64,000 nucleotides of DNA from XYD12-FULL-36-8 sp964613805 (GCA_964613805.1 CAZTJF010000020.1:18711-82710); one strand, 5' to 3'; numbered from the stretch's first letter, positions 25,671-35,478 are shown. A program made the numbers and translations. The notes: generated from the sequence alone by a model not told the origin.

Positions 25671-27193
25671 CAATGATAAACAGAAATTTAATAGATTCAT
25701 CAAAAAAAGATTATGACCTCATAATCATAGGCGGAGGAATTTACGGAGCGTGCTTACTTTTAACTGCAGTTCAAGCCGGGAAGAAGGCATTGCTTGTTGA
25801 AAAAGATGATTTTGGTGCGGCCACGACTTTTAATAATCTTCGAACTGTTCATGGCGGATTAAGATATCTTCAATCTTTAGATTTGAAACGAATCTTTGAA
25901 TCAGTATCCGAAAGACGCTGGTTTTTAAGAAATTTCCCTGATCTTGTTAAACCTCTTCCATGCCTAATGCCGTTATATGGAAAGGGAGTGTACAGGCCAA
26001 GCATTTTTAGGTTTGCACTTTTGCTTAACGATTTACTTTCGAGCAACCGTAATATAGGCGTTATTGACGATAATAAGATTCCTAATGGAAATATTGTCAG
26101 CAAGAGTGAAGTGAAAAAAATATTTCTTCAAGTTGATGACAAAAATCTTAAAGGCGGAGCAGTTTGGTTTGATGGTGCAATGCCAGATTCACAATTAGTC
26201 TTGATTGAAATTATAAAGTGGGCATGTGAGTTGAATGGTAACGCATTAAACTACGTTGAGGCAACTGACCTTCTTACAAAAGATGGAAATGTTATTGGAA
26301 TAAAAGCTGTTGATAAAACAGATAATAAAATTTATGAATTGGCAGCAAATAAAATTGTAAATGCAGCTGGACCTTGGTGCAGAACTCTCGCCACTAAATT
26401 CGATAAGGATTATCCAGAACTGTTTATAGATTCATTTGCGTGGAACGTTCTGTTTGATCATCCGGCATTATCAACTCATGCACTTGCGATAACTCCTAAA
26501 AAACCTGGTGCTCGAACATACTTCATTCATCATTGGAAAGGATTGCTTTTTGCAGGCACTGTTCATTCAACTTGGAAAGACTCATCCAGGTCACCAATTC
26601 CGGAGCAGCAGTCAGTAAATAATTTTATTGATGAATTAAATGCAAGCATTGAAAATCTTAATCTAAAGTTGTCTGATGTGCTTCAAATTTTCCCAGGACT
26701 TCTCCCAGCAAAAGAAGAGGGAAGTGACCAGCTTGCAGTTCGAGAAGTTATTGTCAATCACTCAAAACATAGTGGTCCCAAAGGTTTATTTAGCGTATCA
26801 GGAGTTAAATTTACTACCGCAAGATTGGTTGCTGAAAAAACCCTTCAGAGCATATTTGGAAATACTTTGGGCAGTTTTAAGAGAGATGGAAGGAAACCTT
26901 TTGATAAAAAAGAACTTGAAATTTTTAGAACAGATTGGGGACGCGCCGAAATTAATGGATTCGGAGATACACTTAAGAAAATTGTTAGAGACGAATCAGT
27001 CATTCACCTTGATGATTTTATGGTAAGAAGAACTACAATTGGTGATAAACCGGAAACAGCATTCAAGCATTCAAAAAAGGTCTGTGACCTTATTGGATGG
27101 AATGAAAAAGTAACCTCTGATGAAATTTTACGGTTAAAATCATTTTATAATTCACGCTCACTGCAAGAAAAAAAACATTCGGAGAAAAATTAA
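25667..27193 (+). CDS. FAD-dependent glycerol-3-phosphate dehydrogenase-like oxidoreductase
   Basis: A 508-aa protein with the DAO/GlpD fold. The N-terminal motif LIIIGGGIYGACLLLTA is the FAD-binding fold, then EKDDFGAATTFNNLRTVHGGLRYL matches GlpD-type enzymes, and the C-terminal helical part with DDFMVRRTTIGD resembles the GlpD cap. It probably oxidises glycerol phosphate or a similar sugar or polyol phosphate, linked to the respiratory chain. A GTG at 25667 with a nearby AGGTGAGG is the chosen start; an ATG at 25673 is the alternative. It is coupled to asnB in front, and the TTG start of the SDR gene follows without a gap. Confidence 0.8.
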   Translation: MTMINRNLIDSSKKDYDLIIIGGGIYGACLLLTAVQAGKKALLVEKDDFGAATTFNNLRTVHGGLRYLQSLDLKRIFESVSERRWFLRNFPDLVKPLPCLMPLYGKGVYRPSIFRFALLLNDLLSSNRNIGVIDDNKIPNGNIVSKSEVKKIFLQVDDKNLKGGAVWFDGAMPDSQLVLIEIIKWACELNGNALNYVEATDLLTKDGNVIGIKAVDKTDNKIYELAANKIVNAAGPWCRTLATKFDKDYPELFIDSFAWNVLFDHPALSTHALAITPKKPGARTYFIHHWKGLLFAGTVHSTWKDSSRSPIPEQQSVNNFIDELNASIENLNLKLSDVLQIFPGLLPAKEEGSDQLAVREVIVNHSKHSGPKGLFSVSGVKFTTARLVAEKTLQSIFGNTLGSFKRDGRKPFDKKELEIFRTDWGRAEINGFGDTLKKIVRDESVIHLDDFMVRRTTIGDKPETAFKHSKKVCDLIGWNEKVTSDEILRLKSFYNSRSLQEKKHSEKN

Positions 27194-28177
27194 TTGCCAA
27201 CTGCTTTAGTTACAGGTGCGAATGGTTTTACAGCAAGCTATGTTTGCCGTCAACTTATTGACAAGGGATACAAAGTTCGCGGTTTGGTTAGAAAAAATGC
27301 AGATATGAAACTCATTGACGGTGTCCCCGTAGAATTTCATAATGTTGATTTAGCTGTTGATAAAGATTTTTCTTCTGTAATGGATGGAATAGATATTGTT
27401 TATCACATCGCAGCGGCTTATCGAACGGAAAATGTTCCAAGAAAATATTTTTGGGATGTTAACGTTGAAGGAACACGGAAGCTTCTTGAATCTGCCAAAA
27501 AAGCCGGAGTTAAAAAATTTGTTCATTCAAGTACGGTTGGTGTTCAAGGATATATTCAAAATCCTCCTGCAAAGGAAGAAGACCCATATAATCCGGGTGA
27601 CTACTATCAAGAATCAAAAGTGGATGGCGAAAAGTTAGTCCTTGATTTTTACAAACGAGAAAAACTTCCTATATCTATTGTTCGTCCTGTTGGAATATAT
27701 GGACCAGGTGATACTCGCTTTCTAAAACTTTTCAAACACATTCACAATGGTAAGTTTAGAATGATTGGAAGTGGGAAAGTTCTTTATCACATGACTTATG
27801 TTGACGATTTAGCTCGCGGATTTATTTTGGCAGGAGAGAAAAACGAATCTGTTGGTGAAACATTTACAATTGGCGGCGAAGGTTTTTTAACACTAAGTGA
27901 ATTAGTTGAGAAGATTGCGCACATACTGAATAGATCCGTGCCATCAACTAAAATTCCAGTGTGGCCGGTGTGGTTTGGTGGATTGCTTTGTGAAATTGTC
28001 TGCAAACCATTTGGAATATCACCGCCGATTTATCGCCGCCGGGTTGATTTTTTTGTTAAAGATCGAGCGTTTGATATTTCAAAAGCAAAACGATTACTTG
28101 GATATGAACCAATAGTAAAACTTGATGATGGTTTGAAAATAACTGCTGAGTGGTATTTGAAGAATAAATGGTTGTGA
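27194..28177 (+). CDS. NAD-dependent epimerase/dehydratase (SDR)
   Basis: A 327-aa extended short-chain dehydrogenase. The N-terminal TGANGFTASYVCRQL is the GxxGxxG NAD(P)-binding site, then YHIAAAYR, HSSTVGVQG and the Y-x3-K catalytic pair in YYQESKVDGEKL, and RPVGIYGPGD near the substrate site. Such enzymes epimerise, dehydrate or reduce nucleotide sugars or prenyl-linked sugars; the opening resembles hopanoid-associated HpnA-type epimerases only in general. The start is a TTG at 27194 with a GGAG about 9 nt upstream; it directly abuts the previous stop. Product and substrate cannot be settled. Confidence 0.85.
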   Translation: MPTALVTGANGFTASYVCRQLIDKGYKVRGLVRKNADMKLIDGVPVEFHNVDLAVDKDFSSVMDGIDIVYHIAAAYRTENVPRKYFWDVNVEGTRKLLESAKKAGVKKFVHSSTVGVQGYIQNPPAKEEDPYNPGDYYQESKVDGEKLVLDFYKREKLPISIVRPVGIYGPGDTRFLKLFKHIHNGKFRMIGSGKVLYHMTYVDDLARGFILAGEKNESVGETFTIGGEGFLTLSELVEKIAHILNRSVPSTKIPVWPVWFGGLLCEIVCKPFGISPPIYRRRVDFFVKDRAFDISKAKRLLGYEPIVKLDDGLKITAEWYLKNKWL

Positions 28178-28227
28178 AATATGACAATCAACCTCCAAAT
28201 TAATTTTGATTAAACATCGCAAAAAAA

Positions 28228-28977
28228 ATGAGTAAAAAAGATTTTAAAATTCAAGAATCAATTACTGGTGTTCACAAATCAAAGCTTAAACGTTACCAAG
28301 AACTTGTAATTGGAACTGAAAAGCTTTCTGATTTGATTAAATATGAATTGTTTACATTATTATTTTCTCGGCTTCCCGGAGCACTGGGAATTTTTCTCAG
28401 AGGAAAATTTTATTCCAAGCTTTTTGCCAAAACCGGACGTGGAGTGGTATTTGGGAACAACATTGTGATACGTCATCCTAAAAAAATAATTTTAGGTAAT
28501 AATGTAATTATTGATGATAATGTTTTACTCGATGCCAAAGGTTCTGAAAACAGCGGAATAACTCTCAAGGATGATGTTTTCATAGGAAGAAATTCGATAA
28601 TAAGTTGTAAGGGTGGTGAAATTATTCTCGAAGAAAGAGCAAATGTTGGTTTTAATTGCGAGATATTTTCATCCAACAAAGTGGTTATTGGAAAAGATAA
28701 TTTGATAGCTGCATACACTTATGTAGTAGGAGGCGGGAATTATAAATTAGAGCGAACAGATATTCCGATAAATCAACAGCCAGATTTTGAAGGTAAAGGT
28801 GGTGTTATCACTGAGGAAGATGTGTGGCTTGCAGCCCACGTAGTTTTGCTTGATGGGACTAAAATTGGCAAAGGTTCGGTAGTTGCAGCAGGCGCTGTTG
28901 TATCAGGAGAAATTCCACCATATTCAATTGCAGGTGGTGTTCCAGCCAAGGTAATTAAAAGTAGGGTTCAAATTTGA
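28228..28977 (+). CDS. Hexapeptide-repeat (LbH) acyltransferase
   Basis: A 249-aa protein with a leading helical region (residues 1-85) followed by a left-handed beta-helix of imperfect hexapeptide repeats from about residue 88 to the end, ending AGGVPAKVIKSR as in many maltose/galactoside acetyltransferase and WbbJ-type enzymes. An internal loop (YVVGGGNYKLERTDI) precedes the last coils. It probably transfers an acetyl or other acyl group from acyl-CoA to a sugar in the same glycan pathway. It lies 50 bp after the SDR gene, on the same strand. Confidence 0.85.
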   Translation: MSKKDFKIQESITGVHKSKLKRYQELVIGTEKLSDLIKYELFTLLFSRLPGALGIFLRGKFYSKLFAKTGRGVVFGNNIVIRHPKKIILGNNVIIDDNVLLDAKGSENSGITLKDDVFIGRNSIISCKGGEIILEERANVGFNCEIFSSNKVVIGKDNLIAAYTYVVGGGNYKLERTDIPINQQPDFEGKGGVITEEDVWLAAHVVLLDGTKIGKGSVVAAGAVVSGEIPPYSIAGGVPAKVIKSRVQI

Positions 28978-29209
28978 TGGAATACAGAGATACAAAACTT
29001 GAAAGAAATTAAATGCACGAGTGGAAATTGGAAAGGCATTCAATTGGTTTTAAAATATTTTTGATAAATATGAATAAAATTCCTACTTACTTTAGCACAT
29101 TATTAGCATAAGTATTACACTTAATAATCCCAAATAACTATTTCTTTTTTGACACTGATTAAATCTGGTTAACGAAAATAATTATAAATTAAAAAGTTCT
29201 AACAAAAAA

Positions 29210-30262
29210 TTGAGTAACCAAGAAATTATTGAAGTATTTTTAGTCAACTATAATGGCGAAAAAATAGTACTGTCAACAATCGAATCACTTCTAAATTTTG
29301 TTGATGTTAAAATTTCTATAACTGTTTTAGACGATGATTCAACAGACAATTCCATTGAGTTAATTCACAAACATTATCCTGATATTTTTGTTCATAAAAT
29401 GCCTTATAACCAAAAGAAAGCAAATGTACTTAGAAATAAGGCGTTAGAACTTGCAAAATCCAAATATGTTTTTATAACTGATAACGATTTGTACTATGAC
29501 AAAAGATGCTTGGCTGAAATGTATAACTATATGAAAGAAGATGATAGAGTCGTTGCATGCACACCCAGATTAATGTATTTAAATCAACCCGAGAAAATAT
29601 ATGTTGCGGGAACTCGTGTACATTTTATTGGTGCAGCTATTACCGATAAACGCGATGAAATTTATAAACATGATTTTGAGCAGCCTTCAGTTAATAGCGG
29701 TAGTGGTATTTGCTTGGTCAATCGAGAAGTTGCATTGAGATTCGGAGGATTCGATACTAATTTAATGCAAGGGTGGGGAAGTGATGGTGAATTTTACCAA
29801 CGGTTATTGTTAGCTGGTTATAAGTGCGTGTACATTCCCTCTGCCTTTGCCTTACATGAAGCTAAATTGGATGTTACCCAAAGAAAATTTCGAGTCGTAG
29901 GGCAGACTCATAATAGATGGGCATTTATTTTATCTCATTATAACTTGTCCCTGATATTTTTTCTGTTCCCAGTTTTCGTACTTTACGAATTACTGCAGTT
30001 TGGTTTTATTCTAATGCATGGATTGCAGCTGGAGTATGCGAAGGGAAATTTATTAGTATTAAAAAATTTTAAGTATATAATTAATAAGCGAAAGTTCGTT
30101 CAAAAAATTCGAAAAGTTTCAGATATGGAAGTTCTTTTTGCAGGCCCCATTTATGTTGCTCCTTCATTAATGCTTAACCGAAGATTTGTTAGCGAAATGC
30201 TAAATGCTTTCTCGTCGATTCTAAATGTGTATTGGCGTTTTCTGAAGTTGATTATTCCATGA
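29210..30262 (+). CDS. GT2 glycosyltransferase, copy 1 of a paralogous pair
   Basis: A 350-aa family 2 glycosyltransferase. GT-A fold from VFLVNYNGEKIVLSTIESLL, Rossmann strand TVLDDDSTDNS, DXD-type FITDNDLYYD and the acceptor motif GGFDTNLMQGWGSDGEF. After residue 235 there is a membrane-associated hydrophobic stretch and a basic tail. Start is a TTG at 29210, chosen because it gives MSNQEIIEV, aligning with the ATG start (MSNELIEV) of the paralogue at 33227. No strong ribosome site. The gene is 232 bp behind the acyltransferase, so it may start a new transcript. Confidence 0.8.
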   Translation: MSNQEIIEVFLVNYNGEKIVLSTIESLLNFVDVKISITVLDDDSTDNSIELIHKHYPDIFVHKMPYNQKKANVLRNKALELAKSKYVFITDNDLYYDKRCLAEMYNYMKEDDRVVACTPRLMYLNQPEKIYVAGTRVHFIGAAITDKRDEIYKHDFEQPSVNSGSGICLVNREVALRFGGFDTNLMQGWGSDGEFYQRLLLAGYKCVYIPSAFALHEAKLDVTQRKFRVVGQTHNRWAFILSHYNLSLIFFLFPVFVLYELLQFGFILMHGLQLEYAKGNLLVLKNFKYIINKRKFVQKIRKVSDMEVLFAGPIYVAPSLMLNRRFVSEMLNAFSSILNVYWRFLKLIIP

Positions 30263-30525
30263 AAGACAGTTATTATGTGGTTAATTATTCAATCATAGAA
30301 AATGGAGTGAGTCTGAGTCCTAAATATTATTAGAGATCTTTTTAGCTCTAATGTAGTAGGTGATCTGAGATAGTTACTACAAAATTTGTAGTGATTCTAA
30401 AAAATTTAAGCTAGTTGTTTCAACATTGTAGCTTTGAAGTTAGACTTTAAAAGTGTACGGTTTATATATTCATAAATTTATGCGATAAAAAAAATAGTTT
30501 AATTTACAATTGAATTAAGTAAAAA

Positions 30526-32205
30526 ATGGAAAAGAAGAAATTTTTATTTATAGTTAGTGCATTTGGGATATTACTGGTAATTTCTGGTATACTTATGCAT
30601 CCCTCACTTTTGTCCAAAATATCCTCAGGTGGGTCGTTTCGTTCAGATTGGACTGTTGCAAAAATCCATCTCATACGCTACTATTTCATTTTAATTGGAA
30701 TAATTGTATTGGCTGGATCTTTAATCATAAATCGGGTAAAGCAGGAGATAAAAGCTAAATACGCATTAATTGTTTTAATACTATCTGGTATTTGTATTGT
30801 TGCAGCAGGCTTGATATTCAGTCCGGCGTTTATCGAAAATAACTTTACTTCAATAAAATTTATTGAAGATCACAATGTCAGCACGTTAATTAACATCCAA
30901 TTGTTTACAATCACTTTTGGTTTTTTGGTTCTATTAATTTCATTACTACTATACCGAAAAAAATATTGGGATTTGAAGAGAGCTTACGGAAGGTTAATTA
31001 CATTAATAATTTTAATTTTATATTTATTAACATTAAACTCGACCTATCTTAAATTGAAGTACCCGGGTAATGTTCTTGCTCAACCAAAAGAGTATGGAAA
31101 ATTATTTGATTTATTACTTGGGCAAGATATATTACTTTCGGATTTTGATCCGCAATCAACCCTTGTTGTAAAACGCCAAGAAATTATTAAAGCTAAATTT
31201 CCTGTTATTGATATAAACATTCATTTGAGTTCTTCCTTTCAAACAGAGGAAGATCGTGATGTGTTGTCTCCTGAAAATCTAATTAAATCAATGGACTCTG
31301 TTGGCGTTAGAATAATTGTAAACACCGATGCAAAACATCGTGAAGACGGAACGTTGGAAGAAGCACTAAATCTATACACAAAGAAGTATCCGGATAGGTT
31401 CATGAACTTTTATCCCTCATGGTTTCCTCCAATTATAGTTAGTGATGATTTTCTTGCAGATTTACCAAACCAATTGGAAAAAGCTGTAAGACTTGGTGTT
31501 ACCGGTAATGGAGAAACATGGAAGGACTTTGGTTTGAGATCACGGGATATCACTGGTAAGGTGATTCCGGTTGATGATCCACGTATAGACCCTTTATGGG
31601 AAAAAGCTGCTCAACTTAATATTCCGGTGTTGTGGCACATGGGTGATCCAGCACCATTTTTTCAACCAGTAAATAAATACAATGAGCGTTACATTGAGTT
31701 AGGTAGATATCCTGAATGGAGTTTCCATGGACCGAGATTTCCAAAACGAGAGACTATTCTGAAAGGTCGGGAAAATGTTCTTAAGAAACATCCCTACACT
31801 ATCTTCATCGGCTGTCATATGGGATGGAATTCGGATGATTTAGAATACGCAGCATACCTGTTGGATACCTATCCAAATTACTATTTAGATCTTAGCACAA
31901 CGCTTTCTGAATTGGGAAGACAGCCGTATACGGCGAGAAAATTTTTCATTAAATATCAAGATAGAATACTTTTTGGTACTGATGGTGGGTCTTTATTTAA
32001 CGTTAAGGGTTGGACGGTTGCAAAGTTTTATAGAGCGTACTTTGAATTTTTAGAAACCGAAAACGAGTATATTGACTATCCTATGCAAGGTGCAATCAAT
32101 CAAGGCAGTTGGAAAATTTATGGAATAAATCTACCCGATGAAGTGCTGGAAAAAATTTATTATAAGAATGCTGAAAAACTGCTAAAGATTAAAATTCAAC
32201 CGTGA
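30526..32205 (+). CDS. Membrane-anchored amidohydrolase-family protein
   Basis: A 559-aa protein with about five membrane helices in the first 175 residues and a C-terminal amidohydrolase_2-type TIM barrel from about residue 215. Metal-type residues are H233, H371 (LWHMGDP), H431 (GCHMGWN) and D486 (FGTDGGS). However, the HxH of the first strand reads D-I-N231-I-H233, so one His ligand is replaced by Asn. The YPDRFMNFYPSW pattern and the arrangement resemble metal-dependent hydrolases of the amidohydrolase_2 group. Substrate unknown; the barrel presumably faces one side of the membrane next to the glycan genes. It lies 263 bp after GT2 copy 1 and 27 bp before a flippase-like gene. Confidence 0.75.
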   Translation: MEKKKFLFIVSAFGILLVISGILMHPSLLSKISSGGSFRSDWTVAKIHLIRYYFILIGIIVLAGSLIINRVKQEIKAKYALIVLILSGICIVAAGLIFSPAFIENNFTSIKFIEDHNVSTLINIQLFTITFGFLVLLISLLLYRKKYWDLKRAYGRLITLIILILYLLTLNSTYLKLKYPGNVLAQPKEYGKLFDLLLGQDILLSDFDPQSTLVVKRQEIIKAKFPVIDINIHLSSSFQTEEDRDVLSPENLIKSMDSVGVRIIVNTDAKHREDGTLEEALNLYTKKYPDRFMNFYPSWFPPIIVSDDFLADLPNQLEKAVRLGVTGNGETWKDFGLRSRDITGKVIPVDDPRIDPLWEKAAQLNIPVLWHMGDPAPFFQPVNKYNERYIELGRYPEWSFHGPRFPKRETILKGRENVLKKHPYTIFIGCHMGWNSDDLEYAAYLLDTYPNYYLDLSTTLSELGRQPYTARKFFIKYQDRILFGTDGGSLFNVKGWTVAKFYRAYFEFLETENEYIDYPMQGAINQGSWKIYGINLPDEVLEKIYYKNAEKLLKIKIQP

Positions 32206-32232
32206 AAGCTTTACTTCTAAATTTTAATAACG

Positions 32233-33234
32233 ATGATCAATAAAAAAACATTAATATTCCTTCTTAAAGCGTGTATCAGTATTTCACTGCTGACATTTTT
32301 ATTGGCAAGTATTGATTGGCAAACTGTCTCTAAAAGTCTTCGAAATGCTAATATACTTTTACTGGTTCTCGCTGTTCTGTTGAATATTTTCGAAAGATTT
32401 CAACTCACTTACAAGTGGAACTTGCTAATTAAAGTGAGAGGTATAATTGTTGAATTTGGAAGACTATTTTGGATCAATTCAATTGGAAGTTTTCTTGGTC
32501 TCTTTCTGCCTTCAAGTTTAGGTACAGATGTAGTTCGAGGATATTATCTTGTAAAAAATAATTCGGAAAGATCGGTCAGTATCTCATCAGTTTTTGTTGA
32601 TCGTGTTCTTGGACTTATTTCTTTGCTGCTTCTGGGTTTGGTTTCACTTTTTTTCGCTGGCAGTTTGGTCGCAAGGTTTAATCTCAATTATTATCTGATA
32701 GGTTTAACTTCATTTACACTGATTGGTATTTATTTTTTTCAAAGGAACGAGACCTTTAGACTGTTAGAAAAATTACGTAAAAAAATAAAGTATAAAAAAA
32801 TTATTGAATACGGGATGAAGCTGCACACTTCAATTTTAGAGTATAAAAGATATCCTAAAACATTGCTGGTGACTTTTTTAATCACAATACTTGTGCAAGT
32901 GACCCGAGTTCTAACCTATTATTTTGTTGCTTTAGCTTTTGATATTAGAATTTCAATAGTTTACTTTTTCCTATTTGTTCCATTAATTATGATTGTAATG
33001 ATGCTGCCAATCACGATTGGAGGATTAGGATTGCGAGAAGGAACATTTGTTGCTTTCTTTACAATCGTCGGCATGTCAATGAACGATGCGGTAGTTATCA
33101 CTTTCATAAATTCTTTTCTAGATACACTTAACACGATAATTCTCGGCGGCGGCGGATACTTATTCTACAAATCTGCTATCCAAGAACAAATTGAAATTGC
33201 AAAATCGCAGGAAGTTATAAAATCCAATGAGTAA
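32233..33234 (+). CDS. Flippase-like LPG-synthase transmembrane (UPF0104) protein
   Basis: A 333-aa polytopic membrane protein, second of three in the window. Signature segments are FLPSSLGTDVVRGYYL and, near the end, LPITIGGLGLREGTFVAF. About 7-8 hydrophobic helices. It sits between the amidohydrolase and GT2 copy 2 and overlaps the latter by 8 bp, so it is probably part of one operon and could move the lipid-linked product these enzymes build. Confidence 0.85.
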   Translation: MINKKTLIFLLKACISISLLTFLLASIDWQTVSKSLRNANILLLVLAVLLNIFERFQLTYKWNLLIKVRGIIVEFGRLFWINSIGSFLGLFLPSSLGTDVVRGYYLVKNNSERSVSISSVFVDRVLGLISLLLLGLVSLFFAGSLVARFNLNYYLIGLTSFTLIGIYFFQRNETFRLLEKLRKKIKYKKIIEYGMKLHTSILEYKRYPKTLLVTFLITILVQVTRVLTYYFVALAFDIRISIVYFFLFVPLIMIVMMLPITIGGLGLREGTFVAFFTIVGMSMNDAVVITFINSFLDTLNTIILGGGGYLFYKSAIQEQIEIAKSQEVIKSNE

Positions 33235-34279
33235 TGAACTAATAGAAGTTTATATTTTTAATTTTAATGGACGGAATACGATTCTATCCACTATCGAATC
33301 TCTCTATAAAAGTGTGGATGTAAATATTTCTATTTCCGTAATTGACGATTACTCATCTGATGATTCACTCGAAATGGTTAGAACAAGGTATCCTGAAATA
33401 GAGATTCATCGAATGGAGCATAACACTAAAAAGCTAAATCTTCTCAGAAATAAAGCATTGAATCTGGCAAAAAGTAAATTTCTTTTTATAACTGATAACG
33501 ATTTAAATTTTGATAAAAGTTGTTTATCAGAATTACTGAAAGTAATGGAATCCGATTCTGCAATCGCAACATGCACACCAAGATTAATGCATTGGGATCA
33601 GCCGAATAAAGTATATACTGCCGGTACTAAAGTTCATTATATCGGGGCGGCGATTTCCGAACAACGTGATAAAATTTATGATCCAACTAATGATAAATAT
33701 CCATCATCAAACAGCGGGGGAGGAATTTGTTTGATAAGACGTGATGCTGCCCTGAAAGCAGGCGGCTTTGATGAAAAGATGCTAATGGGATGGGGTGATG
33801 ACGGGGAGTTTTACCAGAGATTATTGCGAGCAGGATACAAGTGCCTTTATGTTCCAACCGCATTTGCACTTCATGAAAATAAAATAGTTGATACAATAAG
33901 AAAATATCGAGTTGTTGGTCAGACGTATAACCGCTGGCTGTTTATTCTTACTCATTATTCCATATTGCTAATCATTTTGCTAATTCCAGTTTTTATTATT
34001 TATGAATTAGTACAAGCCGTGTTTGTATTAACGAAGGGCGTTTTGGTTCAATATATTCAAGGTAATCTGCTGGTGATTAAGAATTATAGAGAAATATTAG
34101 ATAAACGTAAATTTGTTCAAAGCATTAAAGTCACATCCGATAAAGATGTGATGTTCAGCGGGGACCTTTATGTTGCTCCTGCTCTTATTCAAAAATTTGG
34201 TTTCATCAAAATCGCCATTTCCGGATTGTCCTCGTTTCTGAATATTTATTGGCAAATTGTCAGGAAAATTATTCCTTAG
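33227..34279 (+). CDS. GT2 glycosyltransferase, copy 2 of a paralogous pair
   Basis: A 350-aa family 2 enzyme very similar to the one at 29210: same length, start MSNELIEV and NFNGRN, FITDNDLNFD as DXD, GGFDEKMLMGWGDDGEF, and a C-terminal segment KRKFVQ / FSGDLYVAPALI matching copy 1. The pair therefore comes from gene duplication followed by divergence. It overlaps the flippase-like gene by 8 bp. The deacetylase gene follows after 8 bp. Confidence 0.85.
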   Translation: MSNELIEVYIFNFNGRNTILSTIESLYKSVDVNISISVIDDYSSDDSLEMVRTRYPEIEIHRMEHNTKKLNLLRNKALNLAKSKFLFITDNDLNFDKSCLSELLKVMESDSAIATCTPRLMHWDQPNKVYTAGTKVHYIGAAISEQRDKIYDPTNDKYPSSNSGGGICLIRRDAALKAGGFDEKMLMGWGDDGEFYQRLLRAGYKCLYVPTAFALHENKIVDTIRKYRVVGQTYNRWLFILTHYSILLIILLIPVFIIYELVQAVFVLTKGVLVQYIQGNLLVIKNYREILDKRKFVQSIKVTSDKDVMFSGDLYVAPALIQKFGFIKIAISGLSSFLNIYWQIVRKIIP

Positions 34280-34287
34280 AAACTTTT

Positions 34288-35478
34288 ATGCGTCATTCTT
34301 TATTCAAGCAATTAAAAGAAGTTAAGCATGCTATAAGCGGCTATCCGGATTTCGTATATTCTAAGGACGATAATTTTGAATTGGATGGTATACCGGTTTT
34401 TCTATACCATACAATTGATCCTGAAGTTTTTGAATCACATTTAATTTACCTTAAGGAAAATAATTACCAAGCGTTAGATGTAAATGACTTTTATAAAATC
34501 ATTTTAAGTAAAGAAAATCAAAAGAATAATAAACTTGTATTGTTGACAATTGATGATGCCCGTTCAAGTGTTTGGCGTTATGCATATCCACTGTTAAATA
34601 AATATCAGATGCATGCAACAGTTTTTATCATCCCTGGGGTTACTGAAGAAAGTACTACATATCGTGAAAATCTTTTTGATCTTTGGAATGGGAAAACAGA
34701 TCTGAATCGTATAGGTGAACTTGATCCGAATGATGATACATTATGTACGTGGCAGGAAATTATTGAAATGTATAATTCTGGTTTTGTGAATATTGAATCT
34801 CACACGCTTTTTCATCGAGAAGTATTCGTGAGTAAAAAGATTGTGGATTTTATTACTCCCAAAACTTCCAATATTCCGTATAATTTTTCGGGATCGGCAT
34901 ATTTTTCTGAAGAAGATGCCGGGAAGAAATTCGATATTTCGGAGTATTATGGATTGCCTATTTTTGAATCATCTCCATTAATGTTGGCTGGTGCTAAGTT
35001 AAATGTTTCTTCAACATTCACTTCCAAATGCAAAGAGATTTATCTGAACATTGGCAAGTATGATCAAGTGAAACATGATTGGAAAAGAGAAGTGCAAAGT
35101 ATAGTTGATGATACAAAGAACTCCTCTAAATATTTTTGGATTGATGCTAATTCAAAACAAGATGTTATTCAAGATTTGTCGTTAGCAAGAGAAATAATTC
35201 AGAGCAAACTGGATAATAAAACAGGCAATCATTTATGTCTGCCCTGGACAATTGGAAATAATATCACTATACAAATTTGCAAAGAAATTGGGATTTCAAG
35301 CTGCTTTTGGGGACTAATGGACAATAAAAAAATCAACAATCCAGGGGATGATCCTTTTTATATAACTCGATTAAAGAATGATTTTATCTTTAGATTGCCT
35401 GGTAAAGGGAGAAAGAGTTTCGTCTCAATTTACAATTACAAAATAAAAAGACGGCTTTCCGGGGAAAAAGTTTTTTAA
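34288..35478 (+). CDS. NodB-type polysaccharide deacetylase
   Basis: A 396-aa protein with the carbohydrate esterase 4 / NodB homology core. The first motif reads LLTIDDA in place of the common TFDDG, and the metal site IESHTLFHREVF (HTLFH) is intact. A long region (about residues 185-300) with SGSAYFSEEDA lies between the core motifs, and a late LPWTIGNN replaces the usual RxPYG-like strand. I chose ATG 34288; a longer frame begins at TTG 34249 inside the previous gene. Likely removes acetyl groups from a polysaccharide or lipid-linked sugar. Follows GT2 copy 2 after 8 bp. Confidence 0.78.
   Translation: MRHSLFKQLKEVKHAISGYPDFVYSKDDNFELDGIPVFLYHTIDPEVFESHLIYLKENNYQALDVNDFYKIILSKENQKNNKLVLLTIDDARSSVWRYAYPLLNKYQMHATVFIIPGVTEESTTYRENLFDLWNGKTDLNRIGELDPNDDTLCTWQEIIEMYNSGFVNIESHTLFHREVFVSKKIVDFITPKTSNIPYNFSGSAYFSEEDAGKKFDISEYYGLPIFESSPLMLAGAKLNVSSTFTSKCKEIYLNIGKYDQVKHDWKREVQSIVDDTKNSSKYFWIDANSKQDVIQDLSLAREIIQSKLDNKTGNHLCLPWTIGNNITIQICKEIGISSCFWGLMDNKKINNPGDDPFYITRLKNDFIFRLPGKGRKSFVSIYNYKIKRRLSGEKVF

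Noticed and set aside
30263..30525. GTAGTA/TACTAC inverted repeat and 24-codon frame after GT2 copy 1
   Set aside because: The stem is only six bases with a long loop and no T tract, so neither a terminator nor a gene is supported.
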